A stretch of DNA of 64,000 nucleotides from Sulfurimonas sp. hsl 1-7. GTDB lineage: Bacteria > Campylobacterota > Campylobacteria > Campylobacterales > Sulfurimonadaceae. Location: the NCBI RefSeq assembly GCF_030577135.1, contig NZ_JAUIRR010000001.1:372001-436000 (forward strand), read 5' to 3'. The notes below the pieces were generated by a model. That model had not been told where the DNA came from. It was given only the letters and a program-made list of their open reading frames with translations, and did no database searches. Positions within the stretch are counted from its first letter, which is position 1; every line of letters starts with the position of its first letter. The position numbers and the translations under genes are program-made. Of this stretch, positions 56,857-64,000 are shown piece by piece.

Positions 56857-57381
56857 ATGAAGTTTTTTAGTGGTTTTTCGCTGCAAAATGAGCAGTATCT
56901 TTTTTCACCTTTTATCAAAAAGAGTGAAGTTTGTGTATGTGGTTTTAGTTACGGTGCTATAAAAGCGTTTGAGTATACTCAAAAGTGTTTAAAAGAGAGC
57001 AAAAGAGTAGATACTCTACAACTTTTCTCACCCGCTTTTTTTCAAACAAAAGATGAGAAGTTCAAGCGTTTACAGCTAATGTCATACAAAAAAAACAAAG
57101 AGTTATATTTAGAGAATTTTATAAGCTCTTGTTTTGCTCCTTATGAGAAAAAAATAGTTGAGCTAAATGACTATGACACGATCGATGATCTTCAAAAGTT
57201 ACTTGAGTATGAATGGGATTTAGAAGAGTTACAAAAGATTGTAGATGCAGGCGTTGTAATTGAAGTCTATTTAGGATTTGAAGATAAGATCATAGATGCA
57301 GAGGGTGCTTACCAGTTTTTTAGACAAGTTGCGAATGTGACTTCATTTAAAAAAGCAAATCATTTTTTACAGCTGTGTTAA
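56857..57381 (+). CDS. bioV: small alpha/beta hydrolase, BioV-type pimeloyl-ACP methyl ester esterase
   Basis: A 174-residue minimal alpha/beta hydrolase. The nucleophile elbow GFSYGAIKAFEY places the serine near residue 31, D148 region (GFEDKIID) can supply the acid, and the histidine is in ANHFLQLC at the C-terminus. Its short length and genomic place after the FtsH-like ATPase match the BioV family of Campylobacterota, which frees pimeloyl-ACP for biotin synthesis in place of BioH. No other biotin gene is in the window. It is the last gene of the aroB run, 6 bases after its neighbour. Confidence 0.7.
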   Translation: MKFFSGFSLQNEQYLFSPFIKKSEVCVCGFSYGAIKAFEYTQKCLKESKRVDTLQLFSPAFFQTKDEKFKRLQLMSYKKNKELYLENFISSCFAPYEKKIVELNDYDTIDDLQKLLEYEWDLEELQKIVDAGVVIEVYLGFEDKIIDAEGAYQFFRQVANVTSFKKANHFLQLC

Positions 57382-57383
57382 GT

Positions 57384-57456
57384 AATTTTTAGAGTCAAAA
57401 TTCCGAGGACAAATCCTCCCTGCGGTCTGAGCCTCTCCATTTAGACTCTAAAAATT
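57384..57456. repeat. hairpin A of a two-part inverted repeat element
   Basis: A perfect 13-bp inverted repeat (AATTTTTAGAGTC at 57384-57396 with its complement at 57444-57456) encloses a 47-base interior. The interior has a nested GAGGA/TCCTC stem with a CAAA loop (57404-57417). The 40 bases 57397-57436 recur in inverted orientation in hairpin B with 33 of 40 identical. It lies directly after bioV, before mog, and is not a standard terminator because no T run follows on either side. Confidence 0.75.
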
Positions 57457-57465
57457 TATGGGCTG

Positions 57466-57542
57466 TGTATTTATATTTTTAAAACGTAGAAGCTCAGAGC
57501 GAAGCGAGGATTCGTCTTCGGAGTTTTAATAATATAAATACA
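57466..57542. repeat. hairpin B of a two-part inverted repeat element
   Basis: Arms 57466-57485 and 57523-57542 pair at 19 of 20 positions and enclose a 37-base GC-richer interior with a nested GAAG/CTTC stem. Bases 57488-57527 are the inverted copy of 57397-57436 in hairpin A. The base composition is unlike the flanking AT-rich spacer. It ends 28 bases before the mog start and leaves the mog ribosome site (GAAGGA) free. The paired inverted layout recalls REP/BIME-type elements. Confidence 0.75.
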
Positions 57543-57569
57543 TATAAATTTATCTGAAGGAAACAATAT

Positions 57570-58103
57570 ATGAGTGAAATAAAAATAGGTGTTATAACGG
57601 CTAGTGACAGAGCTAGTAAAGGGATTTACGAAGATATTTCAGGTGTAGCTATTCAAGATACTATGAAAGATTATTTAAAAAGCGAATTTGAGATCGTTTA
57701 CAGATGTATCCCTGATGAACAAGATCATATTGAAGCGACAATGAAAGAGTTGTGTGATGATGAAGGGTGTTGTTTGGTTGTAACTACAGGTGGAACTGGT
57801 CCAGCACTTCGTGATGTAACTCCGGAAGCTACTGAAAACGTATGTCAGAAGATGATGCCAGGTTTTGGTGAATTAATGCGCCAAGTGAGTCTTCAGTATG
57901 TTCCAACGGCTATTTTATCTCGTCAAACGGCAGGGATTCGCGGAAAGTCTTTAATTATTAATTTACCGGGTAAACCAAAGTCTATTCGTGAGTGTTTAGA
58001 TGCAGTTTTTCCTGCTGTACCGTATTGTATTGACCTTATTGAAGGACCGTACATTGAAACAAACGAAGACGTGATCAAAGCATTTAGACCAAAGGCAAAA
58101 TAA
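57570..58103 (+). CDS. mog: molybdopterin adenylyltransferase (MogA/MoaB family)
   Basis: A 177-residue protein with the MoCF fold. IKIGVITASDRASKGIYED at the N-terminus, TTGGTGPALRDVTPEAT and LIINLPGKPKSIRECLDAV are family signatures. It activates molybdopterin with ATP before molybdenum insertion. The start has a GAAGGA site at 57556-57561. It is coupled to hemF by a one-base overlap and preceded by the two-hairpin element. Confidence 0.93.
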   Translation: MSEIKIGVITASDRASKGIYEDISGVAIQDTMKDYLKSEFEIVYRCIPDEQDHIEATMKELCDDEGCCLVVTTGGTGPALRDVTPEATENVCQKMMPGFGELMRQVSLQYVPTAILSRQTAGIRGKSLIINLPGKPKSIRECLDAVFPAVPYCIDLIEGPYIETNEDVIKAFRPKAK

Positions 58104-59146
58104 TGGTATATGCAAAGTCGGAGTTTGCTAAAGATGCTTTAGCGGTAGTAGAAGAGTTACAAAGTTATTTTGCAACGAAACTAGGAGATGTAAGTAAGCA
58201 GTTTGGCAGCGATAAACCGTTTGAAAGAGTTGAATGGTTAAGAGATAACGGTGCTCACGGTGGCGGAAGCCGTTATGAAGCACGTGATGAAGAGATCTTT
58301 AACCGCGGGTCTGTTAATGTCTCTCAAGTACATTATGATGACGATGCAACGAAAAAGCTGAGTTCAGCAACGGCTATCTCTACGATTATCCATCCAAAAA
58401 ATCCTCGTGTACCTTCAATGCATATGCATATCTCACTTACAGAGATGAGAGATGGGAAGATGTACTGGAGATTGATGGCAGACCTTAATCCTTCGATCGT
58501 AAATGAAGCCGATCAAGAAGCTTTTGATACAATGCTTCAAGATGCTAGCGGTCCGTTTTATGAAGAGGGGAGTGCTCAAGGTGATCGTTACTTTGCAATC
58601 CCTGTTTTAAATAGAACACGCGGAGTAAGTCATTTCTATCTTGAAAACTTTAGCAGCGGTGACTTTGTAATAGATAAAAACTTTGCTCTTTCATTTGGAA
58701 AAAAGGTAATAGATAAATATATTGAAATTATCTCAAATGCTATACAAAACAATCCGGAAGTATCTGAGGAAGATAAAAAAGAGCAGCTGGCATATCATAC
58801 AACCTATTTATTCCAGGTTTTAACGCTCGATCGCGGAACAACTTCGGGACTTTTGGTACATAACCAAAACGATGTGGGTATTATGGGTTCTATTCCTGCT
58901 CAAATAGATGTAGAGCTGTTAAAAAGCTGGATAGAGTTAATGCCAAAACCACAAGATCAACTTGTTGAGAATCTTGTAGAAGCATTAGGGGGCAGTGGTA
59001 TTGTTGATGTCGACGAAACAGTGAAAACTAAACTGGCAAATGCAGTACGCGAACATTATAAGAAAAATCCTGAAGCTATCTCAATGCAAGCTTCAGGTGC
59101 AATTATTCCTCCAACCGTTGCAAATCACGGATCGCTGTTAAATTAG
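58103..59146 (+). CDS. hemF: oxygen-dependent coproporphyrinogen III oxidase
   Basis: A 347-residue protein resembling HemF. Matching stretches are WLRDNGAHGGGSRYEARD, GSVNVSQVHYD, IIHPKNPRVPSMHMHISL (the histidine-rich catalytic segment), MYWRLMADLNP and TLDRGTTSGLLVHNQND near the C-terminal end. It is somewhat longer than typical HemF and divergent in the central part. It converts coproporphyrinogen III to protoporphyrinogen IX with O2, indicating that the host meets oxygen. It follows mog by a one-base overlap and meets the lipoprotein gene tail to tail with a 4-base overlap. Confidence 0.85.
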   Translation: MVYAKSEFAKDALAVVEELQSYFATKLGDVSKQFGSDKPFERVEWLRDNGAHGGGSRYEARDEEIFNRGSVNVSQVHYDDDATKKLSSATAISTIIHPKNPRVPSMHMHISLTEMRDGKMYWRLMADLNPSIVNEADQEAFDTMLQDASGPFYEEGSAQGDRYFAIPVLNRTRGVSHFYLENFSSGDFVIDKNFALSFGKKVIDKYIEIISNAIQNNPEVSEEDKKEQLAYHTTYLFQVLTLDRGTTSGLLVHNQNDVGIMGSIPAQIDVELLKSWIELMPKPQDQLVENLVEALGGSGIVDVDETVKTKLANAVREHYKKNPEAISMQASGAIIPPTVANHGSLLN

Positions 59147-59682
59147 CGTAAAAATTTTGTAACCCTTGGGTTACGTTTAATTGCTTCCTGCTTTGCTTCC
59201 TCTGTTGCATTAATGATGTTTTTAATAACAAACGGATTCACTTTTACCGCTTCTAATTGTACTTTGTCTGAAGGATAAGGGATAAACTGAATAATTTGAG
59301 GATTATGTTTTACAGCAGCTATTTGCGCTTCTTCAGTAAATGTATTTATCAATTTAGTTAATGCTATATTAAAACTGCCGTCTTTCATAATTTTATTAAC
59401 TGCAAGAACCTGGATCTCTTTAGTTGGATTGTTAATCTCTTCAATAGCTCTTGGAGAACTTTCCAGTGCTGCTTTTTGTACATTATAAGAAGGGTCCTGT
59501 ATAAATTGCACTTTCCACCAGTACTCTGTAACTGCTTTAATTTGTTCCTCTTCACTTAGTGCAGAATAGTATTTTGTTTTTTGTTCTATCTGCTGGGAAT
59601 AAGAAAGGTTTTTTTGCTGAGTACATCCAAAACTGAATAAAGTTATAGACAAAGCAATAAGAAGGTTGATTAAAGGTGCCAT
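59143..59682 (-). CDS. lipoprotein with DUF4116-like tandem helical repeats
   Basis: About 179 residues from ATG 59682 (MAPLINLL), which has a purine-rich AAGAGAG site; an earlier in-frame start at 59706 would spoil the signal peptide. A type II signal peptide ends at the lipobox SFGC. The remainder consists of ~20-residue helical repeats with a recurring EEAQ-AAVK-NPQIIQFI pattern (for example IQVLAVNKIM, AQIAAVKHNP, VQLEAVKVNP and AKQEAIKRNP), like DUF4116. It may be a binding scaffold on a membrane surface. It overlaps the thioredoxin-like gene by 13 bases, so the two are coupled. Confidence 0.72.
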   Translation of the reverse strand: MAPLINLLIALSITLFSFGCTQQKNLSYSQQIEQKTKYYSALSEEEQIKAVTEYWWKVQFIQDPSYNVQKAALESSPRAIEEINNPTKEIQVLAVNKIMKDGSFNIALTKLINTFTEEAQIAAVKHNPQIIQFIPYPSDKVQLEAVKVNPFVIKNIINATEEAKQEAIKRNPRVTKFLR

Positions 59683-60083
59683 AAGTAACTCTCTTCTTCC
59701 TGCCAACCATCAATCTCATCGATAATCTGCCCGCTAGGAGCGTCTATAATGTATGTGACTGGTTCAAACGGTCTTACTAGGTTTTTAGGATAGTTTTTAT
59801 CTGTATCTTTATTTATAATAAGTTTGATATATTTTTTGTTGATATATTCTCGTATCTCTTTTTTTGTAAGTATTGTATCTACAAGACGGTGACAAAAAGG
59901 GCAACCATCGCTTACTAAAATTACGAGAAGATCTTTCTTCTCTTTTTTAGCAATGGTAATTGCTTTATTGTAATCTCTTTCATATCCCATATATTTTGCA
60001 AAAAGGTTATAATCATCCCAATAATTGGCATATAAAGAAATTGACAATAATGGTAATAATAATAGTTTCTTATAAAAATTCAT
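59670..60083 (-). CDS. exported thioredoxin-fold protein (CPFC)
   Basis: A 137-residue protein with a signal peptide (MNFYKKLLLLPLLSISLYA). A thioredoxin-like domain carries the redox motif CPFC in VSDGCPFCHRLVD and the cis-proline region FEPVTYIID. The C-terminus is short. It resembles SoxW/thiol:disulfide interchange-type periplasmic proteins and probably reduces or isomerises disulfides outside the cytoplasm. The electron donor and partner are unknown. It overlaps the repeat lipoprotein gene. Confidence 0.82.
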   Translation of the reverse strand: MNFYKKLLLLPLLSISLYANYWDDYNLFAKYMGYERDYNKAITIAKKEKKDLLVILVSDGCPFCHRLVDTILTKKEIREYINKKYIKLIINKDTDKNYPKNLVRPFEPVTYIIDAPSGQIIDEIDGWQEEESYLWHL

Positions 60084-60151
60084 ATTTGCATTGTATCCTA
60101 AAATTATAAATTAAACTTAATATGTAATAACTGTACAAAACTATCAGTTAT

Positions 60152-60832
60152 TTACTTATTGGTCTCGATCTCTTCTTTAAGAGCTTCTCTTAAAAATTCA
60201 TACGTCGAACGGTTAAAGATATACTCTTTTGCATTAAAGAGTGTCTCAAACATAATTTTCCACAACAAAGAGAAGTTCTCCTCAGTTTTTATATTACAAA
60301 GAGTTTTTTGCATCTTTTGTTCAAGTTTTGCAATCTCTTTAGCATGTTTAATATACTCTTTTAAGATCTCGTAATCTAAACCAACCTCTAAGAAGTATTC
60401 AGCCAGTGTTATGATTGAAGCATCTTTTTTTGTAAAACTGTCTTCCTGAGCAGGGATAACGATACCGTCAGCCAATAATTTATCTAATAACTCTGTATCA
60501 ATCTCAAAGTTTTCTATGAAGTCTTGTTTAGTGTAGTGCTCAAGCCCATTGTCACCGCTGAGTGTACTCATAAGGGGTGCTAGCATAGTGTATGAACCTG
60601 AGAATGAGTCATTTTTCTTCTCTAGGGCTAGTTTAATCTCTTCTATTGAGCTTCCCATGCTCTCTTGCATATATTTAATGTATTTGATCAGTTCTATATG
60701 TTCATCGTTATATTTATGTACATTAGCTTTAATCTTTTTTGCTTCGGGAAGTAAACCCTCTTTAATATAATATAAAATAGTTGACTTAGGAACATTGGTT
60801 TTTGCAACCACTTCAGAGATCTTATACTCCAT
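60152..60832 (-). CDS. MerR-family transcriptional regulator
   Basis: A 226-residue regulator. The N-terminal winged helix has YKISEVVAKTNVPKSTILYYIKEGLLPEAKK (quoted in part: STILYYIKEGLLPEA) and a dimerisation coiled coil begins near residue 45. The remaining ~150 residues form a long helical effector domain of unknown ligand, with one cysteine only, which does not suggest a metal site. It is divergent from the AhpD-like gene across 98 bases that contain a palindrome, so it likely controls itself and that gene. Confidence 0.85.
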   Translation of the reverse strand: MEYKISEVVAKTNVPKSTILYYIKEGLLPEAKKIKANVHKYNDEHIELIKYIKYMQESMGSSIEEIKLALEKKNDSFSGSYTMLAPLMSTLSGDNGLEHYTKQDFIENFEIDTELLDKLLADGIVIPAQEDSFTKKDASIITLAEYFLEVGLDYEILKEYIKHAKEIAKLEQKMQKTLCNIKTEENFSLLWKIMFETLFNAKEYIFNRSTYEFLREALKEEIETNK

Positions 60833-60882
60833 ACACTGCCTTTAAATAAAAGTTAAGAATTATAGCATATAATTTTATCGTT

Positions 60883-60900
60883 AAGTGTAACTTGACACTT
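60883..60900. promoter_or_regulatory. palindrome in the MerR-ahpD divergent region
   Basis: AAGTGT at 60883-60888 and ACACTT at 60895-60900 form a perfect 6-bp inverted repeat with a 6-base spacer, located between the divergent MerR and AhpD-like genes. A minus-strand TATAAT lies at 60864-60859, and TTACAC at 60890-60885 lies 20 bases upstream of it, the long spacer preferred by MerR regulators. It is the best candidate operator in the region. Confidence 0.4.
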
Positions 60901-60930
60901 TTTATTTAAAAATGATTTGAAAGGAGAAAA

Positions 60931-61461
60931 ATGTCTTATATAGATTTACCGGAATTTGAAGATATGAGTCCTAAGATTCAAGACAAAGCAAGACCTATTT
61001 TAGAAAAAACAGGAAGCTTAGGTGAAATCTTCAAACTTCTAGCGATAGATGAAAAGATCTATTTTGCGACAGATGCAATGGTGCAGGGGTACCTTTTAGA
61101 TGAAACATATTTAAGTTATGACGTTAAAGAGGCTATCGCACTACTTATCTCTCAAGAAAATAGTTGTAAAATGTGCGTCGGAGTTCATAAAAACATCGCA
61201 AAAATGTTGGGTGTGAGTGAAGAGAAGATTGAAGCTGTTTTAAACGGCATTGACACTATGCCTGTTGATCAGAAAGAGAAAGATTTATTACATTTTTGTG
61301 TAAGAGCTTCTAAAAAAGACAACTACAAAATGCAACAAGAAGATCTTGAGAAACTGTTTCAGCTTGGCTGGAGTAAAAATGAGGTGATCGAGGCTGTTGC
61401 GATAGTAGGGTATTTTAATTACATCAATACACTTTCAAATGTTTTTGGTTTAGGAGAGTAA
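60931..61461 (+). CDS. AhpD-like alkylhydroperoxidase/carboxymuconolactone decarboxylase-family protein
   Basis: A 176-residue all-helical protein. The AhpD catalytic arrangement is visible in ISQENSCKMCVGVHKNIA: a glutamate, the CxxC pair and the histidine two residues after. Such proteins reduce peroxides through their thiols in some families; others have lost this role. It has an AAGGAG ribosome site and is divergent from the MerR regulator, its probable controller. The DUF1566 gene follows 4 bases later. Confidence 0.85.
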   Translation: MSYIDLPEFEDMSPKIQDKARPILEKTGSLGEIFKLLAIDEKIYFATDAMVQGYLLDETYLSYDVKEAIALLISQENSCKMCVGVHKNIAKMLGVSEEKIEAVLNGIDTMPVDQKEKDLLHFCVRASKKDNYKMQQEDLEKLFQLGWSKNEVIEAVAIVGYFNYINTLSNVFGLGE

Positions 61462-61465
61462 ATAT

Positions 61466-61864
61466 ATGCTGAGAAAGTTTGCGGCCGTTTTTCTTGTATT
61501 TAGCGCTATTGCTATGAGTGCACAAGAGAGTTATGTAGTGGACAAAAAGCATGACTTGATGTGGCAGGATAGTGATGAAAAAGTTATAGATATTTGGAAA
61601 ATGGCTAGAAGTCATTGTTCGCAGTTAACTCTAGGTGGGTATGACAACTGGAGATTACCTACCAAATGGGAATTAGTAGAGTTATCTAAAGACAGTAAAC
61701 TGAAACAAACTTTTCAATATATGAAGCATAATGTCTTTTGGAGTTCAGATGATGATCCAAAAGACCATTTTAATGCGATTACCGTTTATAGCGGTAACGG
61801 ATTTATCTCCAGCAGTGACAAGTGTGAAGAGTATGCTACGATATGTGTAAGAACAAACAGATAG
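61466..61864 (+). CDS. exported DUF1566 (Lcl C-terminal-like) protein
   Basis: A 132-residue protein with a signal peptide (1-19, cut after SAQ or nearby). It forms one DUF1566 domain: DLMWQD, a helix with ARSHCSQL, GGYDNWRLPTKWELVEL and FWSSDDD, ending in CVRTNR. Three cysteines in the mature part could form one disulfide. Function of the domain is unknown; it is frequent in secreted or surface proteins. The ribosome site AGGAGAG lies inside the end of the AhpD-like gene, so the two are co-expressed. Confidence 0.82.
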   Translation: MLRKFAAVFLVFSAIAMSAQESYVVDKKHDLMWQDSDEKVIDIWKMARSHCSQLTLGGYDNWRLPTKWELVELSKDSKLKQTFQYMKHNVFWSSDDDPKDHFNAITVYSGNGFISSSDKCEEYATICVRTNR

Positions 61865-61881
61865 TTTCTCTTACACGCTTG

Positions 61882-62406
61882 TTATTTTAACAAACTTTTC
61901 AAATAGAGAGAATCTTCATCTCTATGGAAAACAAATACTACATTTCTAATATAACGACATTTTTCTAACACTTCAGCCACCGTTACATATGCTATCTCGG
62001 CAGCTTCTTTTTTCGGATAACCGTATATACCTGTAGAGATTGCAGGAAATGCAATAGATGTACATTTATAGCTATCGGCAAGGAGTAATGAGTTTCTATA
62101 GCAAGCGCTTAATGATTGTTTTGGATCTGCATCATTACCGTAGATTGGTCCGACGGTATGGATTACATATTTTGCTTTTAAACGACCCGCTGTTGTTATT
62201 ACCGCTTCACCGGTCGCAAGACCGTTTGGATACTCTGTATCTCTTAGCGTTTTACACTCTTTGAGTATCTCCGAGCCTCCTGCTCTATGGATAGCCCCGT
62301 CAACGCCTCCGCCACCAAGCAAAGAGGAGTTTGCAGCATTCACTATTGCATCCGTATCGAGTGTTGTGATGTCACCTATGAAAATATCTATTTTATTATT
62401 TGCCAT
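61882..62406 (-). CDS. macrodomain protein, O-acetyl-ADP-ribose deacetylase type
   Basis: A 174-residue macrodomain. IFIGDITTLDTDAIVNAANSSLLGGGGVDGAIHRAGG (quoted in part: NAANSSLLGGGGVDGAIH) provides the ADP-ribose-binding loop with the catalytic Asn and Asp, and AISTGIYGYP the second loop, both as in YmdB/MacroD. It removes ADP-ribose or acetyl groups from ADP-ribose derivatives. It is convergent with the DUF1566 gene and starts 29 bases after the P-type ATPase stop. Confidence 0.92.
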   Translation of the reverse strand: MANNKIDIFIGDITTLDTDAIVNAANSSLLGGGGVDGAIHRAGGSEILKECKTLRDTEYPNGLATGEAVITTAGRLKAKYVIHTVGPIYGNDADPKQSLSACYRNSLLLADSYKCTSIAFPAISTGIYGYPKKEAAEIAYVTVAEVLEKCRYIRNVVFVFHRDEDSLYLKSLLK

Positions 62407-62435
62407 CTACTATGATATTTCATACTAAATAATAA

Positions 62436-64000
62436 TTAGCTTACAGAAGTAAGTTGTGTTTTTCTTAATTTTACATATTTGTAGGTTTCATGAGAAACTA
62501 GGACGAGTAGAGGGAAGGGTAAAAGGATCCATAAATCGGCAAGCGGTATATATGCAGTGTTAAAGATTTTTTGTATTGCTGTAACATTGAGCATCGCCCA
62601 TATCCATACAAAAACTGCAACATTAGAAAAGATCAGCATCTTGTTTGAAGTTAAACTCATACTCCAAATATTAAAATCCCAACTTCTCATAGTCCATACA
62701 TTAGCCAGCTGGCTCGTTACCGCTCCAAGAAGAGTCATCGTCATCGCCTGGGCGTGAAACACAGGATCGTCTAAATGCACCTCTCCATATTGCCAACCGT
62801 GGGCAAGTAAAAAAGTAATAAAGGCAAACATAGCGGCACTCGCTTCGATAATACCTACAAAAAAGTAACCGCGTTTAAATACTTCCCAATCGAGTATTTT
62901 CTCATTCTTTCCGACAGGTGGACGTTTCATGATATTTTTTTCCGGCTTTTCACTTCCAAGTGCTAGTCCCGGAAGCATATCTGAACCGAGATCGATGGAG
63001 AGAATTTGTATAACCGATAAAGGGTTTGGAATTTTTAGAAAAAAGGAGAGAATATAAGGGACGATCTCGGGAACATTGGAAGAGAGGATGTAGGTAACAA
63101 ACTTTTTAATATTAAAATAAACAGTTCGTCCCTCCTCAATGGCTGCTACGATCGAGTTGAAATTATCATCGAGTAAAACCATATCACTTGCTTCTTTGGC
63201 TACATCGGTTCCGCTTCCCATAGATATGCCGATATCGGCTCTTTTAAGTACAGGCGCATCGTTGACGCCGTCACCAGTCATCGCAACCACTTCACCGTTT
63301 GCCTGAAGAGCATCTGCTACTTTTAGTTTCTGATTACTCGCCATTCTGGCAAAAATATATGTTTTTTCCAGAAGCAGTTTTTGAAGCTCTTTATGGCTGA
63401 GTGTCGCGGCTTCATCTCCACTTATAACCCCGTCAAAACGTAAACCTATCTGTTTTGCAATAGCTGCAGCGGTATTTGGATTGTCTCCTGTGATCATAAT
63501 GGTTCGAATCCCTGCACTGTAACAGGTCTCAAGTGCTTCTTTTACTTCAGGGCGGGCAACATCCATAATAGCACTTAGTCCCAAAAGAGTTAAGTTCTCT
63601 TCATCGTTTTTGTCATTGATGGCAATAGCTAAAACTCTGTAAGCTTTGTTTTCCAGTTTTTCTAAAGCTTGCTCCATTACTTGTTGAGCATTTTGATCAA
63701 AAGGCTTCACTCCGTCACTGCTTCTGTAGTGGGAACATTTTTCAAAAACAATCTCTGCAGCCCCCTTAACAAAAAGAAGCTCTTTTGAGTCCACTTGCCC
63801 AAAAGTGGACATCATTTTTCGCTCACTCGTAAAAGGGTTTTCTGCTACTTTTTGAAATCTGTATTTGAGATTGTATTTGTGTGCAGCTACTACAAGTGCA
63901 AGTTCCGTAGGATCGCCTATAGGTTGATCTTCTTCTATAGTGGCACGCGAGTTAAACCAGCAGGCCTCTAGAAAATCTTTTAAAAGCTCTTTGGAGTTCT
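62436..64000 (-). CDS. P2-type cation-transporting ATPase, N-terminus outside window
   Basis: The frame is open to the window end, giving about 520 residues. It covers the nucleotide domain from GDPTELALVVAA and NPFTSERKMMS, the hinge MTGDGVNDAPVLK, and membrane helices 5-10. An ATG at 63815 lies within the nucleotide domain and is not the start. The phosphorylated DKTGT and helix 4 lie outside the window. Helix 5 reads SSNVPEIVPY and helix 6 IDLGSDMLPGLALG, closer to the LGTDMVPA of Na+/K+-type pumps than to the Ca2+ pump NLVTDG, so the ion is uncertain. The leftward neighbour is the macrodomain gene. Confidence 0.92.
   Translation of the reverse strand, partial: NSKELLKDFLEACWFNSRATIEEDQPIGDPTELALVVAAHKYNLKYRFQKVAENPFTSERKMMSTFGQVDSKELLFVKGAAEIVFEKCSHYRSSDGVKPFDQNAQQVMEQALEKLENKAYRVLAIAINDKNDEENLTLLGLSAIMDVARPEVKEALETCYSAGIRTIMITGDNPNTAAAIAKQIGLRFDGVISGDEAATLSHKELQKLLLEKTYIFARMASNQKLKVADALQANGEVVAMTGDGVNDAPVLKRADIGISMGSGTDVAKEASDMVLLDDNFNSIVAAIEEGRTVYFNIKKFVTYILSSNVPEIVPYILSFFLKIPNPLSVIQILSIDLGSDMLPGLALGSEKPEKNIMKRPPVGKNEKILDWEVFKRGYFFVGIIEASAAMFAFITFLLAHGWQYGEVHLDDPVFHAQAMTMTLLGAVTSQLANVWTMRSWDFNIWSMSLTSNKMLIFSNVAVFVWIWAMLNVTAIQKIFNTAYIPLADLWILLPFPLLVLVSHETYKYVKLRKTQLTSVS

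Noticed and set aside
57384-57456. Hairpin A as a simple rho-independent terminator for bioV
   Set aside because: The stem is AT-rich at its base, has a 47-base interior and no T run follows; its core is repeated inverted in hairpin B, which a plain terminator would not explain.
57384-57542. Integron attC site or CRISPR repeat
   Set aside because: No GTTRRRY/RYYYAAC core pair, no integrase nearby, and only two inverted (not direct) copies without spacers of constant length.
63813-63815. ATG at 63815 as the start of the P-type ATPase
   Set aside because: The frame continues without a stop to the window end and encodes the conserved GDPTELAL and PFTSERKMM motifs upstream, so the Met is internal to the nucleotide domain.
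1-64000. tRNA, rRNA, prophage, insertion sequence or toxin-antitoxin genes
   Set aside because: I looked for cloverleaf-like GGTTCGAATC segments, conserved rRNA stretches, transposase/integrase motifs and small gene pairs and saw none that I could support.

Overview
The window looks like a chromosomal segment of a Campylobacterota (epsilonproteobacterial) species, most likely a Sulfurimonas-like sulfur/hydrogen-oxidising vent or sediment bacterium. This is an inference from low GC (mid-30s % by eye), the gene order aroB - MscS channel - mtaB - FtsH-like ATPase - bioV (which I recall from Helicobacter relatives), a BioV-type esterase, and a very high density of two-component and cyclic-di-GMP proteins. 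I see no rRNA, tRNA, CRISPR array, prophage or insertion sequence.

Region 1 (1-32953) is a signalling island. From left to right it holds a truncated MASE1 sensor kinase with a receiver-kinase partner; a lone receiver; an Fe-S uracil-DNA-glycosylase homologue; a degenerate-GGDEF/EAL protein; a tightly coupled operon of hybrid kinase, CheB-CheR fusion, receiver-PAS-GGDEF and receiver-PAS-HD-GYP; a convergent pair made of a six-PAS hybrid kinase with HPt and a receiver-PAS-GGDEF; a TolC/HlyD/ABC-membrane-domain export operon that lacks an ATPase; a soluble CZB chemoreceptor; a periplasmic binding protein coupled to a transmembrane diguanylate cyclase; a superoxide reductase and a periplasmic OB-fold protein; and an operon of receiver-HD-GYP, receiver-PilZ and a flavodiiron-like diiron protein. 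By motif, three GGDEF domains look active (GGEEF with RxxD I-site), two look dead (SGTEF, SGDDF), and there is one EAL, two HD-GYP and one PilZ. Redox or oxygen-related proteins (superoxide reductase, diiron protein, CZB receptor) lie among them.

Region 2 (33089-45646) is mostly housekeeping. It has glyS with an FAD oxidoreductase, an unknown protein, two envelope proteins (alpha/beta hydrolase and ElyC-like), and a long leftward run glmU, coaBC, uppS, prepilin peptidase, lptF-type permease, truA, an altered NifU/IscU-like protein and an all-helical protein, most of them overlapping or nearly abutting.

Region 3 (45745-57381) is a rightward run: motA, motB, fliP, trmA, a periplasmic coiled-coil protein and an RCK-like protein, followed by aroB, an MscS channel, mtaB, an FtsH-like ATPase with a lost protease site, and bioV.

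Region 4 (57382-64000) opens with a two-hairpin inverted repeat element, then mog and hemF, a thioredoxin-like/lipoprotein pair, a MerR regulator divergent from an AhpD-like protein, a DUF1566 protein, a macrodomain protein, and a P2-type cation ATPase cut by the window edge. The most unusual items are the two-hairpin element (57384-57542), the CheB-CheR/c-di-GMP operon, the diiron-PilZ pair, the ATPase-less ABC exporter and the FtsH pseudoprotease.
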